Shown: positions 6,176 through 13,803, numbered from the stretch's first letter. The stretch is 16,159 bases of DNA from Clostridia bacterium (GCA_017407305.1 JAFQWS010000061.1:1-16159); one strand, 5' to 3'. The notes: generated by a model from the sequence alone, not told the origin. Numbers and translations: made by a program.

Positions 6176-7564
6176 TTAGATAAGTTTTCGTGCCATCAAT
6201 ACACCCATGACCGAGCACATCATCAAGCCACGTGTCCAACCTGTGGAGTCGCCCAAACAGAAGAAATTTTTGACGTCTGTGTTGAACTCTTTGTCCATTT
6301 TGATTTTGTTGGAATAGAATTTGATTTCGGGAGAGTACAACAAAGTGTCGGAATCGGCAAAACCGGGGGCAACAACGTTCATTTGTTTGATGAAGTTGAT
6401 GATGGAAAGCATTGCTCTATAAGGCATTGCAAAGGTGATGTCACCTGCAACTGCATCTTGCAAGGTGGGTTTGACTTTGTTGGTCTCCAATTCGTGTTGC
6501 CAAGTGCGTTTACCAAGCAAAATGTCACCAAAACGTTGCACCAAAATTCTTCCTGCTGCAAGCATATTGGTCAACTCGCCAATGCTTTGACCATATTCAA
6601 TGGGTTGATTGAAAGGTTCGGTAAAGTTGTGCGAACACAAAATGGAAAGGTTGGTGTTTTCCGACTTTTTGTCTTTGTAAGAGTGTCCGTTTACCAACGC
6701 AAGGTTGTTTTCGTAGTTTTCTTGGCTGACAAAACCACCGGGGTTTTGGCAGAAAGTACGCACCTTGTTCAAGAAAGGCATGGGATAGCCCACCAATTTT
6801 GATTCGTACAAAGCTTCGTTGATTTGTTTCATAACGCTGTTGGGAACTTCCACTCTGACACCAACGTCAACTTGTCCGGGGTAGTGGGAAATGTTGTGCT
6901 TGTTGCACATTCTTTCCAACCAATCGGCACCACGTCTGCCTGTTGCAATGACGGTTGTTTGTGCTTTTACGTTTTCTTCGCCCTTTGCGTTTACAATTGT
7001 TGCACCATAGCAAACGCCATCTTTGATGTCAAGTTCCTCGCAGTCGGTGTTGAACAAAATTTCCACACCATTGGAAAGAAGGTATTGCTCAATTGCGTAA
7101 TAAATTTCTTGTGCTTTTTCCGTGCCAAGGTGTCTGATGGGGCAATCGACAAGTTTCAAACCTGCTTTGTTTGCTCTTTGACGAATTTTTTCCACTTCTT
7201 CGGGATGATCCAAACCTTCCACGTGAGGATCTGCACCAAAATCCAAATAAATCTGATCGGCATAGGCAATGGTTTCTTGCACCACGTCCACACCAACAAG
7301 TTCGGGCAAATCGCCACCTACGTCACTGTGCAAAGACAATTTTCCGTCGGAAAATGCACCAGCACCGGAAAAGCCACTGGTGATGGCACAGTTGGGACAA
7401 CTGACACAATGTCCAACTTTGTGTTTGGGACAACTGCGTTTTTCAATGGCATTGCCTTTTTCCACAATCAATATGGATTTTTTTGAGCCTTTTTTGATAA
7501 GTTCCAATGCTGTAAATATGCCAGCAGGACCTGCACCTACAATCAAAACGTCTACGTTTCTCAT
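6176..7564 (-). CDS. NAD(P)/FAD-dependent oxidoreductase (uncharacterised FAD-dependent dehydrogenase type, COG2509-like)
   Basis: The product is 462 residues. It shows the Rossmann dinucleotide-binding motif VLIVGAGPAGIFTALEL at the N-terminus, with the acidic end of the second strand (IVEKG). The internal VIATGRRGADW strand-turn and the C-terminal FFCLGDSTGWTRGLMMCSVMG flavin-contact segment are also typical. Residues 43-59 hold a cysteine cluster, C-x7-C-x2-C-x2-C (45, 53, 56, 59), next to SGFSGAGAFSDGKL; this pairing is familiar from the family. The substrate is unknown. The ATG at 7564 has GGAAG about six bases upstream. A TTGCTA-17-TATAAT promoter lies just ahead, and a second -10-like TATAAT at 7621-7626 lies further up. 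Confidence 0.87.
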   Translation of the reverse strand: MRNVDVLIVGAGPAGIFTALELIKKGSKKSILIVEKGNAIEKRSCPKHKVGHCVSCPNCAITSGFSGAGAFSDGKLSLHSDVGGDLPELVGVDVVQETIAYADQIYLDFGADPHVEGLDHPEEVEKIRQRANKAGLKLVDCPIRHLGTEKAQEIYYAIEQYLLSNGVEILFNTDCEELDIKDGVCYGATIVNAKGEENVKAQTTVIATGRRGADWLERMCNKHNISHYPGQVDVGVRVEVPNSVMKQINEALYESKLVGYPMPFLNKVRTFCQNPGGFVSQENYENNLALVNGHSYKDKKSENTNLSILCSHNFTEPFNQPIEYGQSIGELTNMLAAGRILVQRFGDILLGKRTWQHELETNKVKPTLQDAVAGDITFAMPYRAMLSIINFIKQMNVVAPGFADSDTLLYSPEIKFYSNKIKMDKEFNTDVKNFFCLGDSTGWTRGLMMCSVMGVLMARKLI

Positions 7565-7603
7565 TTTTGACTTCCTTTTTTAGATATTTTTCAAACCTGC
7601 AAG

Positions 7604-7632
7604 ATTATAACACAAAAGGTATTATATAGCAA
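7604..7632 (-). promoter_or_regulatory. Promoter for the FAD-dependent oxidoreductase gene
   Basis: On the minus strand, TTGCTA (7632-7627), 17 bases and TATAAT (7609-7604), with an extended -10 TG at 7612-7611. A further TATATAAT (7628-7621), preceded by CTTGTTTGC (7637-7629), could be an alternative or degenerate promoter. Confidence 0.65.
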
Positions 7633-7651
7633 ACAAGTTTGGAGCTTTTTA

Positions 7652-8482
7652 TCAATAATAATCTACCCTTTTTGTGTTTTCAAAAATAGGCGGATAAATG
7701 TTTTCTTCGGGATGGATGCCTGCCAAACGACAAACTGCTTGGTGTGCCTCAATGGTCAACTTTTCTATTGCTTCGTTTTTGGGCAAAGACGTGTCGGGGA
7801 AAATTGGTTCTCCAATGGTCAAGGTCAACAAAGGGTTTTTCCAAAACAATTTTTGAAGCCCTTTGGGTTGACGATAACTGTACGCCATGGGAACAACGGG
7901 TTTTGCTGAACTTACTGCAAAATAAAATGCGCCTTTTTTGAAAGGTCTGATGGGTTGATAGTATTCCCACATACTGCCTTCAGCAGAAAAATGCACCCAT
8001 TTGCCCTCTTCAAGCAAATTGCAAATTGCCTTTTTGAAAGCGTGTGTGGCACGCATATCGTCCACGGGGATGGGGATGCCGTTGTTGTATCGAATAAGCG
8101 TTTTGTTTTCTCCACGCATATTTACGTCCCAAACAGGTATGTAGGGAACGTGGGGAATAAGAGCACGCATAATGCCAATGAAATCCCAAATAAATACGTG
8201 GTTGACAACGGAGACTGCTCCCTTTTTGAGAATTTCTTTGTGCTTTTTGAGGTTTTCTCTACCTTTGATTTTGAGGCACGTTCTAATTCGCATAACAGGG
8301 AAAGCCAACGTATACAACAAAAATCTCATAAATTTGTGGCGAATTTTGTACCCAAAAGATTTATCTACGTAGTTGTAATTTTTGTCAAAAACTTCGCCAT
8401 TGTTCTTTTTTACCACCAAATAGTGCTGGTCGGTAATTTCCGGATAGGGATAGCGCGTCATTTTGGGATCGTAAGGCTTCAT
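7652..8482 (-). CDS. Lysophospholipid acyltransferase family protein (PlsC-like 1-acyl-glycerol-3-phosphate acyltransferase)
   Basis: The product is 276 residues. PlsC-type enzymes add the second acyl chain to lysophosphatidate at the membrane, forming phosphatidate for phospholipid synthesis. Motif I, NHVFIWD (94-100), gives the catalytic H-x4-D pair (His95, Asp100). A RYNNGIPIPVD segment (about 131-141) is in the place of motif II. Motif III is the variant FSAEGSM (about 165-171) with a following RPFKKGAFYFA. A VVPMAY segment (196-201) matches motif IV. A hydrophobic segment (about 51-64) may contact the membrane. The ATG at 8482 has GGAG eight bases upstream. It is followed, without a visible terminator, by the oxidoreductase gene's promoter region, so some read-through is likely. 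Confidence 0.88.
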   Translation of the reverse strand: MKPYDPKMTRYPYPEITDQHYLVVKKNNGEVFDKNYNYVDKSFGYKIRHKFMRFLLYTLAFPVMRIRTCLKIKGRENLKKHKEILKKGAVSVVNHVFIWDFIGIMRALIPHVPYIPVWDVNMRGENKTLIRYNNGIPIPVDDMRATHAFKKAICNLLEEGKWVHFSAEGSMWEYYQPIRPFKKGAFYFAVSSAKPVVPMAYSYRQPKGLQKLFWKNPLLTLTIGEPIFPDTSLPKNEAIEKLTIEAHQAVCRLAGIHPEENIYPPIFENTKRVDYY

Positions 8483-8510
8483 GTCAAAATCTCCTATTTT
8501 TCTACAAATT

Positions 8511-8539
8511 ATTATACACCTTTTTCCCCTCCTTGTAAA
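8511..8539 (-). promoter_or_regulatory. Sigma-A-type promoter for the PlsC-like gene
   Basis: On the minus strand, TTTACA (8539-8534), 17 bases and TATAAT (8516-8511). It is divergent from the promoter of the collagen-like gene. Confidence 0.8.
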
Positions 8540-8568
8540 GCACCATATTTTCCGCAAAATGGCACGAT

Positions 8569-8599
8569 TTGTAAAAGTGTCTTTTATCGCTGTTATAAT
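8569..8599 (+). promoter_or_regulatory. Probable promoter of the collagen-like gene
   Basis: TATAAT (8594-8599) carries an extended -10 TG (8591-8592). The best -35 is a weak TTGTAA (8569-8574) with a long 19-base spacer. The short leader contains a strong SD, GGAGG (8609-8613), eight bases before the ATG at 8622. Confidence 0.6.
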
Positions 8600-8621
8600 G
8601 AATATAACGGAGGTTTTTTAT

Positions 8622-11600
8622 ATGGCTATTTTTAATTTGTACGGTCATTTGACACAAGACAAAACGCTTGTTTTTGATGACCACGCTCCCCTGATAAAAG
8701 GGGAAAACTTGACTTCGGCTTTGAAAATTTCTTTGCCGGAGATTTGGCAAGAATATTGCTTTTTTGCCGAGTTTAGTTGTCCAAATGGCAAAAAATACCT
8801 TTCTAGCCAATTGGAACTGATGGCTGACGAACAATTTGGTCAGGTCTTGCACTTTGATTTGCCCAACAGCATTTTGTCGGGCGAAGGCCTTGTTTACGTG
8901 CAACTGGTGGCAAAGGAAACACCCACCACTTTGGCTGTGTTCAAGTCCAAAAAGTCGGCACAAAGTGCCTTTTTTGTAAACAGTTCCATTGATGCACAAG
9001 AAGGCAGTTTTGCTTGGGAAGATTACCTTACCAAGGCAAATGCAAAATTAAGTCAGTTGGACGGATTTGAAGAACAATTGCAAATTGCAAAAGAACAAAC
9101 GTTGGACGCTGTTGAGTTTGCCAACCAAACGGCTCAACAACTTTTGTCCGACAAGGAAAAGGGCCTTTTTGACGGTCAACCCGGCCCCAAAGGGGACAAG
9201 GGCGACAAAGGTGACACCGGCCAAATGGGAGAACAAGGTCCAAAGGGAGACAAAGGGGACAAGGGGGACGTGGGATTGACTCCCACCATTTTTGTTGAAG
9301 CAGTCAGTTTGCCTGTGGATTCCCTTCCCACCGTTCATACCGACGGAAAGACCAATCCTACACTTACTTTTGGTTTGCCCGTTGGCGAAAAAGGGGAAAA
9401 GGGCGACAAAGGCGATGCCGGTGAAAAAGGCGCAGACGGAACAACCCCAACCATTTTTGTAAATGCAATTCAACTGCCACAAGACTCTCTTCCCACGATA
9501 ACAAGTGACGGAGAAATCAATCCCACCTTTACTTTTGGTATTCCAAAAGGGGAAAAGGGGGACAAAGGTGACAAGGGGGATAAAGGTGATAAAGGCGAAG
9601 ATGGTGAACCAGGCGCAGACGGTACTACACCAATTATCTCTGTTAAGGCAACAACTTTAGCCGCAGGTAGTGAGGCAACCGTAACATCGGATGGTGCAAC
9701 AAACCCTACCTTTACCTTTGGTATTCCTAGGGGTAATACGGGTGCCAAAGGCAGTACAGGTAGCAGAGGCTATCAAGGTACGTCTTTTAGATACTTGGGA
9801 CTTTGGCAATCGGGCGTTGCGTACGTTAGAAACATCAACTATATCGACTGCGTAAACTACAACGGTTGGCTTTATGCTTGCAAATCAAGCGTTTCGGCAA
9901 CTGCCAACGTGACACCACCCGACCAAGCCACAACCTATTGGGAAATTGTTCTTTCTCCCATCGAAGGACTTACAGACATCTCACAAGAAGTTGGAAGTTC
10001 CAACCAATCAATCTTGTCGCAAAAGGCAGTCAAAGACAATTACCAACCACTTTTGAAAAATACCACAAAAATCCCTGTCATTACCCATTTTGGTTCAACC
10101 GACCAAGTGTGCACAAAGCCAATGGGATATGGCGACGTGATTTTTGACGGCCCTGCAAAACTTAAAAGATTGGTTGGTTCCTCTTGTATGTCAAATCTTT
10201 ATGGCTGGTACTGCGACATAGGCAGTGTGAAGTTTAAAGGAAGAAACTTGTTTAACTACCAAAATTTGCCAATAAAACAAGCAGTAACCATGGAAGATTA
10301 CGGCATTTTGAGTGCAACTCACAATTCCTTTTCTGCTTGGTGTCACCATTTGATAGCTTCGGACAATAACGAAATACCCATTGAGGACGCAACTTTTGGA
10401 GAAATCTTTCCCGAACTTGAAGTGGGCAAAATCTATACTCTTACTTATGACCAATTGGATGTTCTTACCAACTACATAGCTTGGGGAAGCTACACGGATC
10501 AAACAAAACGTTGGTACAACGGCGGTTCGTTGGAAATTACGCAAGAAATTTTGGATAGTCACATTTATCTTTTCACAACAAGAAGGAGCGAAGTTGCAAA
10601 ATTTAACAACTTTCAAGTAACGGAAGGTACAACCATCTACCCTTATGCTGATTACTACGAAGAAAAAGTGTCCTTTGGTAAAACTTATAGAATGTACGGC
10701 TGTGGTTTGATGCAAGATGAAATCAACTTTGAAACAGGTCAGTTTATTAAACGAATCCATGCTGTGACAAAAACGCCTCACGAAACCTATCCTTTGTTGG
10801 ATAGATTTAATAGCGATAGATATCTTCACGCCTTGCCCGAACCTCAAATCACGCCAATTGACATCTCTTTGAAAACAATTTATGGGCAAATGGGTGGCAC
10901 GATCACTTTTTACAAAGATGCAAATTGGCAAGAAGTCATTAAATACGACCACAACCCTCATATCGAAATTGAATACTTTGGCGACGTGGGTGGATTGGCA
11001 TTGCACACCAGCAAAACATTGGCAAACGTTGAAGAACGATTGTCCGTTTTGGAAGAAAATGCCACAGGGGAATCCAACCAAAATAACGTTTTGGAAAGAA
11101 TTGCCCTTTTGGAAGCAAACTCCCATCCCGATTTGAGTTCCAATCTTACCGCATTGACAACACGAGTGGTAAGTTTGGAGGAAAAAGCTCATCCCGATTT
11201 GAGTGGCGCAGTTGATTCATTGATGGAACGAGTGGTCCATTTGGAGGAAAACTCTCACCCCGATTTGAGCAATGCTTTGAGCCAACTTGACACCAGAGTG
11301 GGCGTTTTGGAAACCTTTTCCCATCCAAGTTTGTCAGAAACTGTGGATGACTTGCAAGAAAGAATTGAAGATTTGGAAGAAAAATCTCACGCAGATTTAA
11401 GCCAAACGGTTGCCGACCTTCTTAGGCGAATTGCCATCTTGGAAGAAAAGGTGAAAGTGGAAGTTGAACATACTTTGTCCGTTTCGGGAACAACGGGAAC
11501 GGTTGCCACCACAACGACGGATGGTCTGACAATGTACTTCGTACACGGAGCACAACAAATTGGCACAGGTTGTTTTGACGTGGATATTTCCGGTTTCCAC

Positions 11601-11705
11601 ACCGTTTCTTACAACGACCAAACGGGCGAAGTTTCTTACACTTTGTATTCGACATCACCCAGCACGTCGGTTGGTGCAACCATTTCCTACAAACGTATGG
11701 AATAA
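8622..11705 (+). CDS. Large collagen-repeat, phage-tail-fibre-like structural or adhesion protein
   Basis: The product is 1027 residues; the ATG at 8622 is set by GGAGG eight bases upstream. Order of parts: (1) N-terminal beta-rich domain, about 1-135, resembling phage baseplate/tail-fibre N-termini, then a helix (140-180). (2) Four Gly-X-Y tracts at about 185-218, 255-273, 310-334 and 371-386, rich in GDK. They are separated by three similar modules of about 36 residues (TPTIFV...LP..S.PT.TSDG..NPTFTFG). (3) A CBM5/12-like W...Y...V.YNGWLY segment, about 390-445. (4) A large beta domain with a KGRNLFNYQ motif, about 500-790. (5) A coiled-coil stretch, about 795-945, with five 22-residue repeats marked by HPDLS. 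(6) A beta-rich C-terminal domain, 946-1027. There is no signal peptide, sortase motif or membrane anchor, and no phage gene nearby. It may be an orphan tail-fibre gene, a spore-surface (exosporium) filament or an unusual surface protein. The domain architecture is clear; the role is not. Confidence 0.85.
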   Translation: MAIFNLYGHLTQDKTLVFDDHAPLIKGENLTSALKISLPEIWQEYCFFAEFSCPNGKKYLSSQLELMADEQFGQVLHFDLPNSILSGEGLVYVQLVAKETPTTLAVFKSKKSAQSAFFVNSSIDAQEGSFAWEDYLTKANAKLSQLDGFEEQLQIAKEQTLDAVEFANQTAQQLLSDKEKGLFDGQPGPKGDKGDKGDTGQMGEQGPKGDKGDKGDVGLTPTIFVEAVSLPVDSLPTVHTDGKTNPTLTFGLPVGEKGEKGDKGDAGEKGADGTTPTIFVNAIQLPQDSLPTITSDGEINPTFTFGIPKGEKGDKGDKGDKGDKGEDGEPGADGTTPIISVKATTLAAGSEATVTSDGATNPTFTFGIPRGNTGAKGSTGSRGYQGTSFRYLGLWQSGVAYVRNINYIDCVNYNGWLYACKSSVSATANVTPPDQATTYWEIVLSPIEGLTDISQEVGSSNQSILSQKAVKDNYQPLLKNTTKIPVITHFGSTDQVCTKPMGYGDVIFDGPAKLKRLVGSSCMSNLYGWYCDIGSVKFKGRNLFNYQNLPIKQAVTMEDYGILSATHNSFSAWCHHLIASDNNEIPIEDATFGEIFPELEVGKIYTLTYDQLDVLTNYIAWGSYTDQTKRWYNGGSLEITQEILDSHIYLFTTRRSEVAKFNNFQVTEGTTIYPYADYYEEKVSFGKTYRMYGCGLMQDEINFETGQFIKRIHAVTKTPHETYPLLDRFNSDRYLHALPEPQITPIDISLKTIYGQMGGTITFYKDANWQEVIKYDHNPHIEIEYFGDVGGLALHTSKTLANVEERLSVLEENATGESNQNNVLERIALLEANSHPDLSSNLTALTTRVVSLEEKAHPDLSGAVDSLMERVVHLEENSHPDLSNALSQLDTRVGVLETFSHPSLSETVDDLQERIEDLEEKSHADLSQTVADLLRRIAILEEKVKVEVEHTLSVSGTTGTVATTTTDGLTMYFVHGAQQIGTGCFDVDISGFHTVSYNDQTGEVSYTLYSTSPSTSVGATISYKRME
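9175..9782 (+). repeat. Collagen-like Gly-X-Y tracts alternating with about 36-residue modules
   Basis: Within the large gene, four G-X-Y tracts (about 11, 6, 8 and 5 triplets) are dominated by GDK, GEK and GPK. Three related beta modules lie between them. The DNA is correspondingly repetitive (ggngacaaagg units), so slippage or recombination could vary the length. Confidence 0.85.
11125..11457 (+). repeat. Five tandem 22-residue coiled-coil repeats (HPDLS repeats)
   Basis: Each 66-base unit encodes H-P/A-D/S-L-S-x2-(L/V)-x2-L-x2-R-(V/I)-x2-L-E-x3. Hydrophobic residues lie at positions 4, 8, 11, 15 and 18 of the unit. All five copies are exactly 22 residues long. Confidence 0.85.
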
Positions 11706-11760
11706 AACAACGTCTAACTGCGTTTGTTTGCAAATAAAAACGTGTAAATTTTGGGCAAAC

Positions 11761-11793
11761 AAAAAGACTGACGATCTCGTCAGTCTTTTTTTT
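11761..11793. terminator. Bidirectional terminator between the collagen-like gene and the lipoprotein gene
   Basis: GACTGACG (11766-11773), loop ATCT, CGTCAGTC (11778-11785), with A5 before and T8 after. The stem is identical to that of the terminator at 13077-13096. Confidence 0.92.
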
Positions 11794-11812
11794 GTAAAAT
11801 CTTTTTGTACAA

Positions 11813-12964
11813 TTAGGAAATTCTTTCTATCGAAAGGGTAAATTCTTTCAAATTTATCGTCAACTTGTACGTTCCCTCTTCTGTAATATATTGGTCGTAA
11901 GCCACAACCCCGTCCAAGTCAATTATCGTCAATTTATAAGCCATACCCAATTGAGGGAAAAAGGAAGGAATATCAACGTAGGGATCGTTGGGGCGACCTT
12001 GTGCCACAAATTCGTATTCGAACAAATAGGGTGTTGCACTGCTTTTGGCAGTAAGTACGTTGCCTTGATTCCACTCCACCTGGCAAAAATACTCTGCCGT
12101 TTCGGGATTTTGAAGTTCCAATCTCAAAACGTAAGTTTTTGCATTGAAGTAAACGTTGTACCTTCCACCAACATGCACTTGCACTTGCGAAGGTTTTGTA
12201 AGACCAATGTTGTAGTAAACCAAAGTGTCAATCAAACCAAAGTCCACCGTCAGTTTGTAATGTGACATGTGCGAAGCACTGTAAAAACCGATAGATGCAC
12301 CCATGGGAATTTCTGCTTGAAGGAAAAACTCGTTGTCTTGGTTTAAAGTCATAGGGGTGTAGGTATGGTCGCCTTGAGAAAGATGAATATTCAATTCGCA
12401 AGTTTTTATTGTTTCGTAAACGGGTGTATCAATATCGCCAATTTTTACCAAGTCAATGGCAAAGGTTTCCACGTCCAAAATAATATCAAAAATGCCTTGT
12501 TCAATGACGTTGATTTGCAAAGGAGAACCATTTAAGCTGTACTCAATTTCAGCATATTCTTGGTCGGAGACGTCACTCATAATAACGAACAATCTACCCA
12601 AATCATCAACGTCTTCATAATAGAGAACTTGCAAAAAATCCTCCTCGTAAAGATAGATATTGTGATAAATTCTTTTGTTTTCGTTGTCGGGATCAAGAGT
12701 AAAAGGTCTGTCAACAGTATAATTTCCGTTGATTTCAGTAACCAAATCAATAGATTTTGACGTGTAATAGGTTTCGTTTTCGACGTAAACGTTGTCGTCG
12801 TCGGGCTCAGGTGTAAATTGGTCCAAGTCAATGGAATTGTCAATTTGTGGAAGTTGATCGTCGTCATCGTCATCAAACGAGCCAAAAAGATCACAGCCAG
12901 AAAGTACTGTTACGTTAAAAACGAGCAACAAAGCCATCATTAAAAATAAAAATTTCTTTTTCAT
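11813..12964 (-). CDS. Lipoprotein with three C-terminal-type beta repeats, function unknown
   Basis: The product is 383 residues. It starts with a lipoprotein signal: MKKK, a hydrophobic core and the lipobox LSGC, with the lipidated cysteine at 24. It is therefore exported and anchored to the outer face of the membrane. A run of six Asp (31-36) and an acidic, low-complexity linker to about residue 60 follow. The rest is beta-rich. Three segments share a G-x-Y/F-x-(I/L/V)-x-(I/L/F)-(D/N)-x4-(F/Y)-x-(I/L)-x-(I/L) pattern at about 157-175, 266-284 and 364-382. This suggests about 100-residue beta-sandwich modules of the kind seen in glycan-binding lipoproteins such as SusE/SusF, though I cannot assign a family. 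The ATG at 12964 has GGAGG six bases upstream. The gene is monocistronic, with its own promoter and a bidirectional terminator. Confidence 0.85.
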   Translation of the reverse strand: MKKKFLFLMMALLLVFNVTVLSGCDLFGSFDDDDDDQLPQIDNSIDLDQFTPEPDDDNVYVENETYYTSKSIDLVTEINGNYTVDRPFTLDPDNENKRIYHNIYLYEEDFLQVLYYEDVDDLGRLFVIMSDVSDQEYAEIEYSLNGSPLQINVIEQGIFDIILDVETFAIDLVKIGDIDTPVYETIKTCELNIHLSQGDHTYTPMTLNQDNEFFLQAEIPMGASIGFYSASHMSHYKLTVDFGLIDTLVYYNIGLTKPSQVQVHVGGRYNVYFNAKTYVLRLELQNPETAEYFCQVEWNQGNVLTAKSSATPYLFEYEFVAQGRPNDPYVDIPSFFPQLGMAYKLTIIDLDGVVAYDQYITEEGTYKLTINLKEFTLSIERIS

Positions 12965-12986
12965 TTTAGCCCTCCTTTTTTGTTTT

Positions 12987-13015
12987 ATTATATCACAGCA
13001 AAACTCTTAAATCAA
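12987..13015 (-). promoter_or_regulatory. Sigma-A-type promoter for the lipoprotein gene
   Basis: On the minus strand, TTGATT (13015-13010), 17 bases and TATAAT (12992-12987), with an extended -10 TG. Confidence 0.75.
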
Positions 13016-13069
13016 ATTGTTTTTTACAAAACCCTGTCGTTTGTGTGCATTTTTGAGCATTCTGGCGAC

Positions 13070-13101
13070 AAAAAAAGACTGACGATTTCGTCAGTCTTTT
13101 T
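13070..13101 (-). terminator. Intrinsic terminator after the spoIIQ-like gene
   Basis: GACTGACG (13077-13084), loop ATTT, CGTCAGTC (13089-13096), with A7 on the plus-strand left flank (a U tract in minus-strand RNA) and T5 on the right. The stem is the same as at 11766-11785, with one loop base changed. Confidence 0.9.
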
Positions 13102-13110
13102 GTTTAAATT

Positions 13111-13785
13111 TTATTGAGGTTGATTTTCTATGAAATCAATGGGGTTGACGTGTTGTCCGTTTTGTTCAATTTCCAAATGAAGGTGTGCGCCTTGGCTAAA
13201 TTCATAGGATGCGCTTGTGGATACTTCGCCAATTTCTTGGCCTTTTTCCACCTTTTGACCTTCTACCACAATAGGTTCGCCAAGTGATGCGTAGGTTGCA
13301 ACAACACCATCGCCGTGGTCAATGACAACGTACCAACCCATTTCGTAAGTGTTGCCCACTTCCACAATTGTTCCACTTTTCATAGCTGACACCTTGGTGC
13401 CTTCTTGAGCAATCAAATCAACTCCCTTGTGGTTGCGCCACGTATTGAGTGTGGAATTGTAAACGAAAATGATTTCTTGCCCGTCACAATGTTCCATACC
13501 CACCGAGATAAATTCTAATGGATAGGAAAAAGTTTCAATAGGTTCGGGTTCGGGCGTTTGATTGGCTTGATTATCATCTTCGTCGGGATTTTGGTTGACG
13601 TTTTGATTGTCGTCAGGTCGGTTTACGTCAGGATTGTTGTCAACGGGAACGTCGGGTTGGTCGGTCACCAAGTAACTGACAAGGACAACTCCCAAAATTG
13701 CAAAAATGCAAAAAATAATGACCAACAATGCCATGTTGTTTTTGATAAATCTAGATAATTTAGTTTGATTTTTGTAGTTGTTCAT
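13111..13785 (-). CDS. spoIIQ: SpoIIQ-like M23 (LytM) family peptidase, membrane-anchored
   Basis: The product is 224 residues. SpoIIQ is a forespore membrane protein whose extracellular LytM domain binds SpoIIIAH across the intermembrane space, holding the engulfing membranes together and forming part of the feeding-tube channel. Here one membrane segment (about 18-40) is followed by a Pro/Asn/Asp-rich linker (41-83) and a LytM domain (about 88-218). The metal-site residues are intact: HKGVD gives His119 and Asp123, and HLH gives His201 and His203. This is as in clostridial SpoIIQ and unlike the degenerate B. subtilis protein. The ATG at 13785 has GGAGG five bases upstream; an in-frame extension to 13881 would overlap the neighbouring gene. 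A sigma-F-like promoter lies upstream, which favours SpoIIQ over a general M23 cell-wall hydrolase. Confidence 0.8.
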   Translation of the reverse strand: MNNYKNQTKLSRFIKNNMALLVIIFCIFAILGVVLVSYLVTDQPDVPVDNNPDVNRPDDNQNVNQNPDEDDNQANQTPEPEPIETFSYPLEFISVGMEHCDGQEIIFVYNSTLNTWRNHKGVDLIAQEGTKVSAMKSGTIVEVGNTYEMGWYVVIDHGDGVVATYASLGEPIVVEGQKVEKGQEIGEVSTSASYEFSQGAHLHLEIEQNGQHVNPIDFIENQPQ

Positions 13786-13803
13786 ATTTTCCTCCACTGC
13801 ACT

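Noticed and set aside
9175..9782. The repeated ggngacaaagg units as a CRISPR-like or satellite array
   Set aside because: They are in-frame codons for Gly-Asp-Lys collagen triplets, without uniform repeats and unique spacers.
10191..11192. Long minus-strand open frame (333 codons) inside the collagen-like gene
   Set aside because: The plus-strand frame has clear domains and repeats; the minus frame has a non-natural Cys/Phe-rich composition and no start signals.
11706..11760. TTGTTTGCAAATAAAA after the collagen-like gene as another copy of the promoter element
   Set aside because: It lacks the leading C of the 9-mer and any -35 box, and no gene follows on that strand before the terminator.
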